Notes under the pieces: model-generated
The model's input: the letters and a program-made list of their open reading frames with translations, nothing else
Database searches by the model: none
Told to the model about the DNA's origin: nothing
In this document: piece by piece, positions 36,829 to 45,290 of the stretch
Layout of the letters: every line of letters starts with the position of its first letter
How positions within the stretch are numbered: position 1 is the stretch's first letter
Source of the DNA: an uncultured Phycisphaerales bacterium
GTDB lineage: Bacteria > Planctomycetota > Phycisphaerae > Phycisphaerales > SM1A02
Direction of reading: 5' to 3'
DNA length: 64,000 nt
Assembly: GCA_949373145.1 (NCBI GenBank)
Contig: CASICI010000033.1
Location: 1 to 64,000 of the forward strand
Program-made: the position numbers and the translations under genes

Positions 36829-36893
36829 GCCGAGTGGTGCTTTGACAGCCAAGGGGAGGACTCCATTGCGCGGTTGATGACGATGCACCCCAT
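36825..36893 (-). CDS. 22-residue leader ORF upstream of the DoxX gene
   Basis: ATG at 36891-36893 lies five bases after AGGGAGG, the best ribosome site in the area. The ORF encodes MGCIVINRAMESSPW... and its TGA overlaps the DoxX-gene ATG. The DoxX gene itself lacks a good site. The leader is therefore likely to couple translation into the operon. No attenuator-type codon run is visible. Confidence 0.45.
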   Translation of the reverse strand: MGCIVINRAMESSPWLSKHHSA

Positions 36894-36939
36894 GGTACCT
36901 CCCTCTTGCGTGTCACGGGTCGTCCTTTCCCGGGATCCC

Positions 36940-36968
36940 TTGTGAAGCTCATCACGGAGACGTAGCAT
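36940..36968 (+). promoter_or_regulatory. Sigma-70 promoter of tRNA-Leu
   Basis: TTGTGA (36940-36945), a 17-base spacer and TAGCAT (36963-36968) place the transcription start a few bases before the tRNA 5' end at 36979. Confidence 0.55.
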
Positions 36969-36978
36969 CCCAACTGTC

Positions 36979-37062
36979 GCGGGCGTGGCGGAATTGGCAG
37001 ACGCGCGGGATTTAGGTTCCCGTGGGGGAGACCCTGTGCAGGTTCAAGTCCTGTTGCCCGTA
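36979..37062 (+). tRNA. tRNA-Leu (TAG)
   Basis: An 84-base class II tRNA. The anticodon stem CGGGA/TCCCG encloses TTTAGGT, anticodon TAG, decoding CUN leucine codons. The D-arm GGCGGAATTGGCAGACGC, the long variable arm (GTGGGGGAGACCCTG) and the T-loop TTCAAGT are typical. The acceptor stem has two G-T pairs. CCA is not encoded. The DAHP synthase gene begins 45 bases further on and may be read from the same promoter. Confidence 0.93.
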
Positions 37063-37106
37063 GTCCCACCGCCGTGTTTCAAGGCAAGTCTGTTCAGGAG
37101 GTCGTC

Positions 37107-38522
37107 GTGAGTCGAGAATCCGGTATCACATCGTCCGATTCAGATCATGCCCACCCCACAGGATGGGCACCTGACTCATGGCGTCGTTGCAGCACCCTCC
37201 AGCAACCCACCTATCGTGACGGCGACCATGCCGCGAGCGTCTACGAACGGCTGCGTCGAATCCCTCCGCTGGTGACTTCCTGGGAGATCGAGGCACTTCG
37301 CAAGCAGCTCGGGGAAGCCGCACGCGGCGAACGCTTTCTCCTTCAAGGTGGTGATTGCGCCGAGCGATTCGATGAATGCACTCCGGATCACATCACCTCG
37401 AAGTTGAAGATCCTTCTGCAGATGAGTCTGGTCCTGGTCCACGGTGGCAGTCGTCCGGTCACCCGTGTCGGCCGTTTCGCCGGTCAGTACGCCAAGCCAC
37501 GCTCGGCATCCGATGAAACCCGCGAGGGTGTGACGCTTCCTTGCTACCGAGGCGACAACGTCAACCATCCCGACTTCGACGAGGTGTCGAGAGAACCCGA
37601 TCCGGACCTGCTGCTGCGCGGCCATGAATGCTCCGCACTCACCCTGAATTTCATCCGTGCCTTGATCGACGGTGGATTCGCCGACCTTCATCACCCCGAG
37701 TATTGGAACCTGGGTTTCGTCGAGCACTCACCGCTTCGTGCGCAATACGAACACATCGTCAGTTCCATCGGTGAATCACTCCGATTCATGGAAACCATCT
37801 CCGGCTCCCAGGCCGGTCAGATGAATCGCGTCGATTTCTTCAGCAGCCACGAGGCGCTCCTGTTGATGTACGAGTCCGCGATGACCCGGCAGGTTCCCCG
37901 GCGCAGTGGTTGGTGGAATCTCGGGACCCACATGCCATGGGTCGGTGTCCGTACCGGTGAGCCTGATGGGGGACATGTCGAATACCTCCGCGGCATACGA
38001 AACCCCATCGGCGTGAAGGTCGGTCCTGCCTCCGATCTCGTGAAACTTCGTTCGATACTGGATATTCTCGATCCCGATGATGAACCGGGACGGATCACCT
38101 TGATCCACCGTTTCGGCGCCAAGGAAGTCGGGCGGTGTCTCCCTCCCGTGCTGGACATGATCCGATCGACCGGGCGTACCGTGCTCTTCACGTGTGATCC
38201 CATGCACGGCAACACCGAAACCGTTGAAATCAAGTCCGGCGCCGCTCTGGGGCGAAAGGTCAAGACCAGAAAGTTCGGTCACATCCTCTCGGAACTCGAG
38301 CAGGCCTTCGACATCCACGAACGGGCAGGGACCCTGCTGGGCGGCGTCCATTTCGAATTGACCGGCGATGACGTGACCGAATGCACCGGAGGTGCACGCG
38401 GCCTCGTCGATGATGATCTCGCCACGTCCTACCGCTCTCACGTCGATCCGCGCCTGAATTACGATCAGGCCCTTGAAATGGCGATGCTCATCGCCGGTCG
38501 CATGGGTCGCACCAAGGCTTGA
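37107..38522 (+). CDS. Class II 3-deoxy-7-phosphoheptulonate synthase
   Basis: A 471-residue DAHP synthase that condenses PEP and erythrose-4-phosphate, opening the shikimate pathway. The GTG at 37107 is chosen because AGGAGG lies six bases before it. Class II motifs are FLLQGGDCAERF, VGRFAGQYAKPRS, LLRGHECSALTLNF, SSHEALLLMYE, WVGVRTGEPDGGHVEY and the C-terminal metal region HFELTGDDVTECTGGA. It is of the plant/mycobacterial AroG type rather than the E. coli AroFGH class. Identification is secure. Confidence 0.94.
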   Translation: MSRESGITSSDSDHAHPTGWAPDSWRRCSTLQQPTYRDGDHAASVYERLRRIPPLVTSWEIEALRKQLGEAARGERFLLQGGDCAERFDECTPDHITSKLKILLQMSLVLVHGGSRPVTRVGRFAGQYAKPRSASDETREGVTLPCYRGDNVNHPDFDEVSREPDPDLLLRGHECSALTLNFIRALIDGGFADLHHPEYWNLGFVEHSPLRAQYEHIVSSIGESLRFMETISGSQAGQMNRVDFFSSHEALLLMYESAMTRQVPRRSGWWNLGTHMPWVGVRTGEPDGGHVEYLRGIRNPIGVKVGPASDLVKLRSILDILDPDDEPGRITLIHRFGAKEVGRCLPPVLDMIRSTGRTVLFTCDPMHGNTETVEIKSGAALGRKVKTRKFGHILSELEQAFDIHERAGTLLGGVHFELTGDDVTECTGGARGLVDDDLATSYRSHVDPRLNYDQALEMAMLIAGRMGRTKA

Positions 38523-38604
38523 TCCCGCCTCAGAACATGGTCATGGGGGGCGTTGGCGAGCATCCTCAGCACACGCCACGCGTCACGGGTACCATTCCGC
38601 GTTC

Positions 38605-39987
38605 ATGAGCACTTCCCATCAGGAATCTGAATCGTCCACGCCCCGCAGAGTGGTCTTCACCGGTCTCGGACCCGTCAGCGCCTTCGGTCTCGGTATCGAA
38701 CCGCTCTGGACCGCCATGCTTGAAGGCCGATCCGGAATCACGTCGCTTGACTCCCGGTTCGATGCCTCGGGCTTCGACTGCCCGTTTGGTGCGAGTCTTC
38801 CGGCGGAGAGTTTCGATGTTCGAAAGGTCGTCCCCAAGACCTATCGCAAGGCGACCAAGGTCATGGCACGTGACACCGAACTCGCGGTTGGTGCGGCAGC
38901 TCTGGCGGTCTCCGACGCCGGACTGGTCACCAGAGCCACCGATGGCGACGAGCCACCCACCATTCCACCTTCTCGCACCGGTTGCCACATCGGCGCGGGC
39001 CTGATCGCAGCGGACGTCGATGAGCTTTCCGCCGCTCTGGTGACCAGCGTGGATGACGAGGGTGAATTCGACATCGGACGCTGGGGCGAGGTCGGCATGG
39101 GAAACCTCACGCCGTTGTGGCTTCTGAAATACCTGCCCAACATGCTGGCGTGCCATGTGACGATCATCCATGACTGCCAGGGACCTTCGAACACGATCAC
39201 GTGTGCGGAAGCCTCCAGTGGTTTGAGCATCGGTGAATCGATGCGAGTCATCATGCGCGGTCATGCGGACATCTGCCTCACGGGCGGCGCGGAGAGCAAG
39301 CTCAATCCGATGGGACTCCTTCGGCAGCAGTACGCCAAGCGTCTGGCGAATGTCTCCGGCGACGTGCCGCCCGATTCGATCGTGCGTCCTTTCTCGACCG
39401 ATGCCGCAGGGGGCGTGCTTGGAGAAGGTGGTGGCATTCTGGCGCTGGAGGCATTGGATCATGCTCTCGAGCGTGGCATGGAACCCATCGCGGAACTTGC
39501 CGGGCTCTCCGCCTCTCAGGCGATGTGTTCCGACACCGTTGGGCGAGCCTATGACGACGACGACGTCTCGGTGGTGAGAGCCATTGAAGCCGCCCTGTCC
39601 TCGGCGAACTGCGACCCCTCGGAAGTCGATGCCATCGTTCCTCTCGGCTCCGGCATTCCCTGGATGGATGCCGTCGATGCGCGTGCCATCCGCGAAGTCT
39701 TCGGGGCACGTGCTGCGGACATTCCTCTGGTGACGATCGTTCCCTACGTCGGCCTCTGTGGCGCTGGCCTCGGAGCGATCGCCGTTTCCGTCGCCGCGCA
39801 GTGTCTGCGAGAACAGAAGCTCCCCGCACGAATCGGGGCGATCGATCCCGGCGACATCGGTTTGAACTGCGGACCATGCGAGTCGACCGATGCCGAATTG
39901 CGATCGATCCTCGTGTTCACAACGAGTCTTGGAGGGCAGAACGTCGCGATGCTCCTCCGGCGCTGGACGAATGGAGAACGCTCATGA
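38605..39987 (+). CDS. Ketosynthase-fold protein lacking the catalytic triad (chain-length-factor-like)
   Basis: A 460-residue thiolase-fold protein of the beta-ketoacyl-ACP synthase family, but without catalytic residues. Aligning the IGE helix with the neighbouring enzyme puts Glu202 (TCAEASSG) where the nucleophilic cysteine belongs. The HGT histidine is replaced in IVPLGSG, and the GH of the second histidine motif is replaced in VGLCGAGLG. The fold signatures FTGLGPVSAFG and DAAGGVLGEGGGILALE remain. This is the pattern of KS-beta / chain-length factors that pair with an active KS. The next gene, overlapping by four bases, is exactly such an active KS, so a heterodimer is likely. Confidence 0.85.
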   Translation: MSTSHQESESSTPRRVVFTGLGPVSAFGLGIEPLWTAMLEGRSGITSLDSRFDASGFDCPFGASLPAESFDVRKVVPKTYRKATKVMARDTELAVGAAALAVSDAGLVTRATDGDEPPTIPPSRTGCHIGAGLIAADVDELSAALVTSVDDEGEFDIGRWGEVGMGNLTPLWLLKYLPNMLACHVTIIHDCQGPSNTITCAEASSGLSIGESMRVIMRGHADICLTGGAESKLNPMGLLRQQYAKRLANVSGDVPPDSIVRPFSTDAAGGVLGEGGGILALEALDHALERGMEPIAELAGLSASQAMCSDTVGRAYDDDDVSVVRAIEAALSSANCDPSEVDAIVPLGSGIPWMDAVDARAIREVFGARAADIPLVTIVPYVGLCGAGLGAIAVSVAAQCLREQKLPARIGAIDPGDIGLNCGPCESTDAELRSILVFTTSLGGQNVAMLLRRWTNGERS

Positions 39988-41306
39988 CCACGCCACCACG
40001 TGTCGTCGTCACTGGAATGGGATGGGTCACGCCTCTTGGCTGTTCGCTCGAGGAAGTCTGGACGCGTCTGATCGCCGCCGATTCGGGGATGGATTCCATC
40101 ACCCGGTTCGACGCCCGGACCTTTCCCACGACATTCGCCGCCGAGATCAAGGACTACGACTTCACCCAGTACGTTCGGGATGCCTCCATCCATGCGACCG
40201 CCGGATTGAATTCGAAGTTCGCCCTCGGAGCCGCCAGTCAGGCCTGGAGGCAAGCGGGCCTGTACGACTGTGACACACTGGATCGATCCAGAGTGGGTCT
40301 CTATCTGGGTGCTGGCGAAGGTGTCCTCGACACCCAGAACTATCTCCAGACCAACGTCCACAGCTGGAACGGCGAGAATCGAAAGGTCGACGGTCGCCTC
40401 TGGGCTGAGTCCGCGCTTCGCAGAATGCACGATCTCACCGAGGTCGAGCAGGAACCGAACATGCCCATCGCGCATCTGGCCCGTGAATTCGAAGTGACCG
40501 GTCCGGCCTTCAACTGCCTCACCGCCTGCGCCGCCAGCACTCAGGCGATCGGCGAGGCGTTCGACATCATCAGGCGCGGCGAAGCCGATCTGATGATCTC
40601 CGGTGGAACCCACACCATGATTCACCCACTCGGGGTCACCGGGTTCAATCGACTGACCGCTCTGAGCACATTCGATGGTGACCCGGCTGAAGCCTCGCGT
40701 CCCTTCGACCGCACCCGAGGCGGGTTCGTCATGGGTGAAGGGTCCGGCATCGTGACCATCGAACGTCTCGACCACGCACTGGCTCGAGGGGCGACTCCGC
40801 TCGCTGAAATCGTCGGATACGGCTCCAGTTGCGATGCCTTCCGCATCACGGACATCCAGCCCGACGGTCGCGGTGCGGCCGCTGCCATGGGAATGGCCTT
40901 GAATCAGGCTGGCATCGATCCCAGTGTCCCCCATGCCGATGGCGGTCCTCCGATCGATTACATCAGTGCCCATGGCACCGGAACCAAGGAAAACGATTCG
41001 ATCGAGACTCGTGCCGTGAAGCGTGTCTTCGGTGAGCTTGCGGGAACCATTCCCATGAGCTCCATCAAGAGCATGATGGGTCACCTGATCGCCGCAGCCG
41101 GTGCGGTCGAACTCATCACCTGCATCATGGCCATCGATCGTGGTGAGCTTCCTCCGACTCGTAATCTGCATCATCCTGATGAAGGACTCGACCTCGACTA
41201 CGTGCCGAACGAATCCCGCCAGGCGAAAGTCACGACCTGTCTCTCCAACAACTTCGGCTTCGGCGGTCAGAACGACACCTTGATCGTCACCAGGTACGCT
41301 GAATGA
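39984..41306 (+). CDS. Beta-ketoacyl-ACP synthase II family, active
   Basis: A 440-residue ketosynthase with the full Cys-His-His triad: Cys182 in LTACAASTQAIGEA, the histidine of YISAHGTGTKEND and that of SIKSMMGHLIAAAGA. It starts with the family opening VVVTGMGWVTPLG and ends with SNNFGFGGQNDTL. It extends an acyl chain on ACP with malonyl-ACP. It is not in a fab cluster (no fabD, fabG or acpP here). Instead it overlaps the degenerate partner upstream, so it probably acts as the KS-alpha of a heterodimer in a specialised fatty-acid or polyketide pathway, rather than as housekeeping FabF. Confidence 0.9.
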   Translation: MTTPPRVVVTGMGWVTPLGCSLEEVWTRLIAADSGMDSITRFDARTFPTTFAAEIKDYDFTQYVRDASIHATAGLNSKFALGAASQAWRQAGLYDCDTLDRSRVGLYLGAGEGVLDTQNYLQTNVHSWNGENRKVDGRLWAESALRRMHDLTEVEQEPNMPIAHLAREFEVTGPAFNCLTACAASTQAIGEAFDIIRRGEADLMISGGTHTMIHPLGVTGFNRLTALSTFDGDPAEASRPFDRTRGGFVMGEGSGIVTIERLDHALARGATPLAEIVGYGSSCDAFRITDIQPDGRGAAAAMGMALNQAGIDPSVPHADGGPPIDYISAHGTGTKENDSIETRAVKRVFGELAGTIPMSSIKSMMGHLIAAAGAVELITCIMAIDRGELPPTRNLHHPDEGLDLDYVPNESRQAKVTTCLSNNFGFGGQNDTLIVTRYAE

Positions 41307-41959
41307 GCCGCGTCGCTCGCAGGAGGATCCGTCCTCGGCGTTCGATCATCTTCCTGGTCACCTCCATGGTCGTCGTGGGACTGGCCTTTCTGGTGGTGTT
41401 GGTCTTCTCAAGTCCGGACTCCTTTCAAGCACCACAGGCATCGATGCTGAAGACGGCGCCCGAGAGGGCTCGACTCTTCGAGCGGAACTTCGTCTCCGAA
41501 CTGACGAGAATCAGAAAGCCTCAGGCGGAGTGGGGGGTCCGAATCCGAGAGGACGACCTCAACGCCTGGTTGTGGGTTCGTCTTCCTCAGTGGATGTCCC
41601 ACGTGGGTGCGGATGAATCGGTCGACCTCGGGTCGGTGCAGGCGATCCTCGAATCGAACCGGATTCTCGTGACTTCGACCGGCTGGGTGCTGGCATTCGA
41701 GCCGGACGTTCGCAGCGAGGGAGCTCGCCATTCATCCGCGACCCGGCAGCTCGCTGGGGCGGCTGCCCGTACCCGGCGTTCTGGTCCTTCCATTCAGCCG
41801 TGGGCTCGATTTCGACCGGATGCTGGGCGCACTCGGCGGGGTGTCTTCCTCCGGCGGATTCTCTGCCCGGTCGCTTCGAGCTGGGAGATGGTCGCACGGT
41901 GGAACTGCTTGAAGCCCGGCTTGGTGATGCCGAGTTGGTGCTTGTCTTCAAGACCCTGA
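41303..41959 (+). pseudogene. Membrane-anchored protein, at least two frameshifts
   Basis: The first frame (start overlapping the KS stop by four bases) gives a basic N-terminus, one membrane helix (IIFLVTSMVVVGLAFLVVLVF, residues 15-35) and a soluble part up to about VLAFEPD. Near 41715-41730 sensible coding moves to a second frame (LGRLPVPGVLVLPFSRG, then LDFDRMLGALGG). Near 41865-41885 it moves to a third (LGDGRTVELLEARLGDAELVLVF). Together these would be one ~220-residue protein with no recognised family. The third frame stays open past 41959, so the true end is uncertain. Coupling to the ketosynthases suggests a role in the same pathway. Confidence 0.6.
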
Positions 41960-42042
41960 GCCCCGGTCCTTCCTCACGAGTGATGGGTGCCGAGGGGGCA
42001 CCCTCATCGATCGACGCACGCACCGGGCAAAAAAGTATGGGC

Positions 42043-42080
42043 AAAAAAACGACCGAGCCAGCCCCCACTGCCGGCTCGGT
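42043..42080 (-). terminator. Intrinsic terminator of a minus-strand RNA
   Basis: An 8-bp stem (ACCGAGCC / GGCTCGGT) with a 13-base loop at 42052-42080 is followed on the minus strand by CG and seven T residues (42043-42049). No minus-strand protein gene lies upstream, so it serves the small RNA candidate at 42043-42137. Confidence 0.7.
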
Positions 42081-42137
42081 CAAAGGTTCGGCCTCAACCG
42101 GTTTACCCGGGAGCCCGACACGAGTTCGTTACTCGTA
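42043..42137 (-). ncRNA. Candidate small RNA, about 95 nt
   Basis: The transcript is bracketed by a promoter (TTGCGA 42166-42171, 16-base spacer, TAATTT 42144-42149) and an intrinsic terminator. Its predicted 5' end is a hairpin ACGAGT-AACGA-ACTCGT (42120-42136), followed by a GC-rich middle with a GGTT/AACC stem, then the terminator hairpin. No ORF fits. Promoter, 5' hairpin and U-tailed terminator together make a believable regulatory RNA, possibly antisense to the tail of the 41303 gene. No family is recognised. Confidence 0.5.
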
Positions 42138-42143
42138 CTCTTA

Positions 42144-42171
42144 AAATTACCAAAGGTATGTGAAGTCGCAA
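42144..42171 (-). promoter_or_regulatory. Promoter of the minus-strand small RNA
   Basis: On the minus strand TTGCGA and TAATTT are spaced by 16 bases. A transcript from here would begin near 42137, at the base of the first hairpin. Confidence 0.45.
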
Positions 42172-42500
42172 GTGATGTTTCGTGGAATTGACGGCTTCTT
42201 TGCTCAACTGCCATGCTGGGCTTTAAACGCCTTTTTCCCTGAAAAAAAGGCGTTTGCGCGTCATAGGTCCCTCTTTTGAAAACTCTTCGTGCAGCATGTC
42301 ACGAAGTTTCCGCCCTTCGTCATTCATCCGAACCCACCGTCATGCATGGAGTTCCGTTCGTTCACTCGCAAACGTCGAATTTCGTCTTTCCTTGTGACCC
42401 ACCCGCGAATTTCTCCCTGACAGCTCGGTCAGAACCCATCACAAAGACTGTATTTTCTCATCAAGCGTGACCGTCTCAGTTTCTCATCCGGATTTTTTCG
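42172..42500. other. AT-richer intergenic region with hairpins
   Basis: There is no ORF with protein-like composition. A 12-bp perfect hairpin lies at 42225-42255 (AAACGCCTTTTT / AAAAAGGCGTTT), and a bulged stem at 42280-42309 (TTCGTG/CACGAA plus AAAC/GTTT). Neither is followed by a T run. The addB promoter presumably lies in the last 80 bases. Confidence 0.45.
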
Positions 42501-45290
42501 ATGCATGCGACCCCAGAAATCAAGATGCTCGATTGGACCCGCACACTTGCCGGGTCAGGTGCGGAGTGTCTCCACGAACATCTGATGTCAGGTGGTGTCG
42601 CCGCCAGGTGCGCGATTCTGGTTCCCGGTCGTCGTGTTCGCCGCCGGTTTCAGAACGAACTCCTGGATCTTGCCATACGCTCCGGACGCTCAGGGGCGCT
42701 TGAAAGTCCACGGATCCTCACCGCTTCAGGTCTGGTCGAGGCTTTTCTGGAGTCGGACTCCACCCTGAGACCGGTTGATGATTCGATCTCGATCCTGTTC
42801 TGGGCGGAGGCCTTCAGAACTCTGGGGCGAGATGCCGGGTTGCTGCTCGGGCGCGGTGGCGCTGATGATTCACTCGCACTGTCACGGGTGGGAACCTTGA
42901 GGCAGGTCTGCGAAGAACTCGACGCCATCGGACGCACTCCCGAGGATGTGCTCGAAGCCGGGATCGATGTCGGTTCCGATGAACGCTGGAGAGCGTTGGG
43001 GCCCTTGCGTCAGCACGCCCACGAGCTTCTACGAGCCAGCGGCCTCGTCGAGGGGACCTTTCAACGTTTTCGGATGATTCAAACCGGGTCCCTTCGTCCC
43101 GATGCACCCGAACATCTTTTCGTCCTGGGTGTCACCGATCCCGGACCATTGACGCTCGCCCTCCTCGAGCGTCTGTCCGACCGCGTCCGAATTCTCACCC
43201 AAGGCCCCGAAGACGCCTGTGATCAATTCGATGGGTTCGGCCGTCCGCTTCCGCAGGCCTGGTTGAGCCGACCCTCCGTCGTGCCCGGGAATGCCATGTC
43301 CCTGGTCGATCGGCCCATCGACGCCGGAGAGGTTCTTCTGGAGGAGCTGGCACTCGCTTGTGAGAGCGGGTCTCTGCGGACCGACGAGTTCGTCGTCGGA
43401 TTATGTGATGAACGTCAGGCCGGCGTTCTCGAACGGTGTGGTCGTCGTGCCGGTGTCCCACTTCGTGCCGCGGCAGGTTCTTCACTGGCACTGGGAGAGG
43501 TCGCACGTGTCATCGATGGTCTTTCGACCTACTTCAAGTCGCCGGACATCGATCTCTTCTCCGAACTGATTCGACTGCCTTCGCTGGAGCGTGCCCTGTG
43601 CGATGACCACGCTCATGATCCGGTTCGGCGATTGGATTCATGGCGCGAGACACGCGTCGGGGGCACGCTAGCCGACCTTCGAACGCTTCCGATCGACGAT
43701 GATGGTGGAGGCGATGACCTGCTTCGTGCGGTGCTCATCCGACTTGATCGCCTGCTCTCCCCCTTGAAGGAGGCACGGGATGTCCGAGGATGTTCGCTGG
43801 CGGCAGGTGCACTTCTTCGGACGATCTTCGAATCACAGCGCCGACAGGACATGGTGTCCCGTTCGCTCGATGCCGTCGAGTCACTCATCGCCACGTTGAA
43901 TTCATCTGATGGCCTGCCCGTGCTGTCTCCATCCGCCTTGTTCGATCTGTTCTCGAAAACACTCAACGGTCTTCGCTGTCCGGCATCTCCCATCGACCCG
44001 GAGCGAGGCGCGATCGAGATGCTCGGCTGGTTGGATGTCAGAAACGAGTCGGCATCGAACATCGTTCTGGTCGGATTCAACGATTCTGGAGACCTGGGTC
44101 CCGCGCCTTCCGATGGTTGGCTGACCCAGACATTGCGTGGTTCTCTGGGGCTTCCGACGGAGGAGTCTCGCCGGGCACGTGATGCGCATGCCATGCATGC
44201 GCTTGTTGCGCGAACCTCGAATCTTCGCGTGATCGTGACCCGTCACGATCATCGTGGTGATCCCGTGGTGCCGAGTCGTCTTTTCCTCGGTTCGGGTGGT
44301 GAGGAAAGCGCCCGTCGCGTCCTGTCCACCATGTCCGCTCCAGCCCGTTCCTTTCCCGCGCATCGTCTCATCGGATCCTCGTCGCCCACCGACACCCCGG
44401 GCTTCGCCACGCCGGACATGCCCGACCATCCGGTGATCGATCGACTTCGCGTCACCGACTTCGCGTCCTGGATCCGATCACCTCGCAGATTCTGGTTGGA
44501 GCGACTGACCAGGCTGAAAACGATCGAATCGAATCATCTCGAACTCGACGCTCGTGCCTTTGGAACACTCGCCCATGATGTTCTGGAGCGTTTCGGACGC
44601 AGTCCGCTCAAGGACTCGACCGATGAGGTCCGGATCCTCGCGTTGCTGGAGTCCGATCTCGACGAGCTGGTGGCCGCTCGCTTCGGAGCGCCATGTGCCC
44701 CCGCCATCGAGATTCAACGCAGGATGCTGCGTGACAGGTTGCGCCGGTTCGCGTCCGTTCAAGCTCGAGACGCCGCCTCGGGGTGGAACTCCCACTGTGT
44801 CGAGGAGCCTCTGGAGTGTCTGCTGGAGATCCCGGGTCAGGACCCCGTGACCCTTGTGGGTCGGGTCGATCGCATCGACCGTCATCTTGATGGCCGCTGG
44901 CGGGTGCTGGACTACAAGACATCGGAGAAGGCGGTCACGGCTCCTTCGAAATACGCCAAGGGCGTCTGGAATGATCTGCAGCTCCCGCTCTACGACCATC
45001 TCATGCGTCACTCCATGGCCGGGGCGGATGATGTGATCGAACTCGGCTACGTGTCGTTGCCCCGTGATCTTCGGGACGTGGCTTTCAGCGTCGCGACGAA
45101 ATGGGATGCCGACATCATCGAATCCGGTCTCGAACTCGCTCGAACCATCGTTCGTGAAATGCGTTCATCCGACTTCTCCAGACCACCCAAGGGTCGCTCC
45201 TTCGGCCGTGAAGTTGACGGGATCGACCGGATTCTTCGTTCTTCCGTTCTCATCACCGGCACTGATGACGAGGAGGATTCCGAGTCATGA
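42501..45290 (+). CDS. AddB-like PD-(D/E)XK nuclease/helicase subunit
   Basis: A 929-residue protein. The N-terminal half resembles the inactivated helicase fold of AddB (CAILVPGRRVRRRF, later NIVLVGFNDSGDLGP). The C-terminal 250 residues are a RecB-type nuclease: FGTLAHDVLERFG, then VGRVDRID and VLDYKT with Asp804 and Lys806. The last 125 residues contain no cysteine, so the iron-sulfur cluster that staples the AddB nuclease in Firmicutes is absent. The gene overlaps the AddA-like helicase by four bases. Together they would process double-strand breaks for RecA loading. Confidence 0.82.
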   Translation: MHATPEIKMLDWTRTLAGSGAECLHEHLMSGGVAARCAILVPGRRVRRRFQNELLDLAIRSGRSGALESPRILTASGLVEAFLESDSTLRPVDDSISILFWAEAFRTLGRDAGLLLGRGGADDSLALSRVGTLRQVCEELDAIGRTPEDVLEAGIDVGSDERWRALGPLRQHAHELLRASGLVEGTFQRFRMIQTGSLRPDAPEHLFVLGVTDPGPLTLALLERLSDRVRILTQGPEDACDQFDGFGRPLPQAWLSRPSVVPGNAMSLVDRPIDAGEVLLEELALACESGSLRTDEFVVGLCDERQAGVLERCGRRAGVPLRAAAGSSLALGEVARVIDGLSTYFKSPDIDLFSELIRLPSLERALCDDHAHDPVRRLDSWRETRVGGTLADLRTLPIDDDGGGDDLLRAVLIRLDRLLSPLKEARDVRGCSLAAGALLRTIFESQRRQDMVSRSLDAVESLIATLNSSDGLPVLSPSALFDLFSKTLNGLRCPASPIDPERGAIEMLGWLDVRNESASNIVLVGFNDSGDLGPAPSDGWLTQTLRGSLGLPTEESRRARDAHAMHALVARTSNLRVIVTRHDHRGDPVVPSRLFLGSGGEESARRVLSTMSAPARSFPAHRLIGSSSPTDTPGFATPDMPDHPVIDRLRVTDFASWIRSPRRFWLERLTRLKTIESNHLELDARAFGTLAHDVLERFGRSPLKDSTDEVRILALLESDLDELVAARFGAPCAPAIEIQRRMLRDRLRRFASVQARDAASGWNSHCVEEPLECLLEIPGQDPVTLVGRVDRIDRHLDGRWRVLDYKTSEKAVTAPSKYAKGVWNDLQLPLYDHLMRHSMAGADDVIELGYVSLPRDLRDVAFSVATKWDADIIESGLELARTIVREMRSSDFSRPPKGRSFGREVDGIDRILRSSVLITGTDDEEDSES

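Noticed and set aside
39744-41174. 476-codon minus-strand ORF over the ketosynthase gene
   Set aside because: It lies fully antisense to a ketosynthase with an intact triad; no family features or ribosome site.
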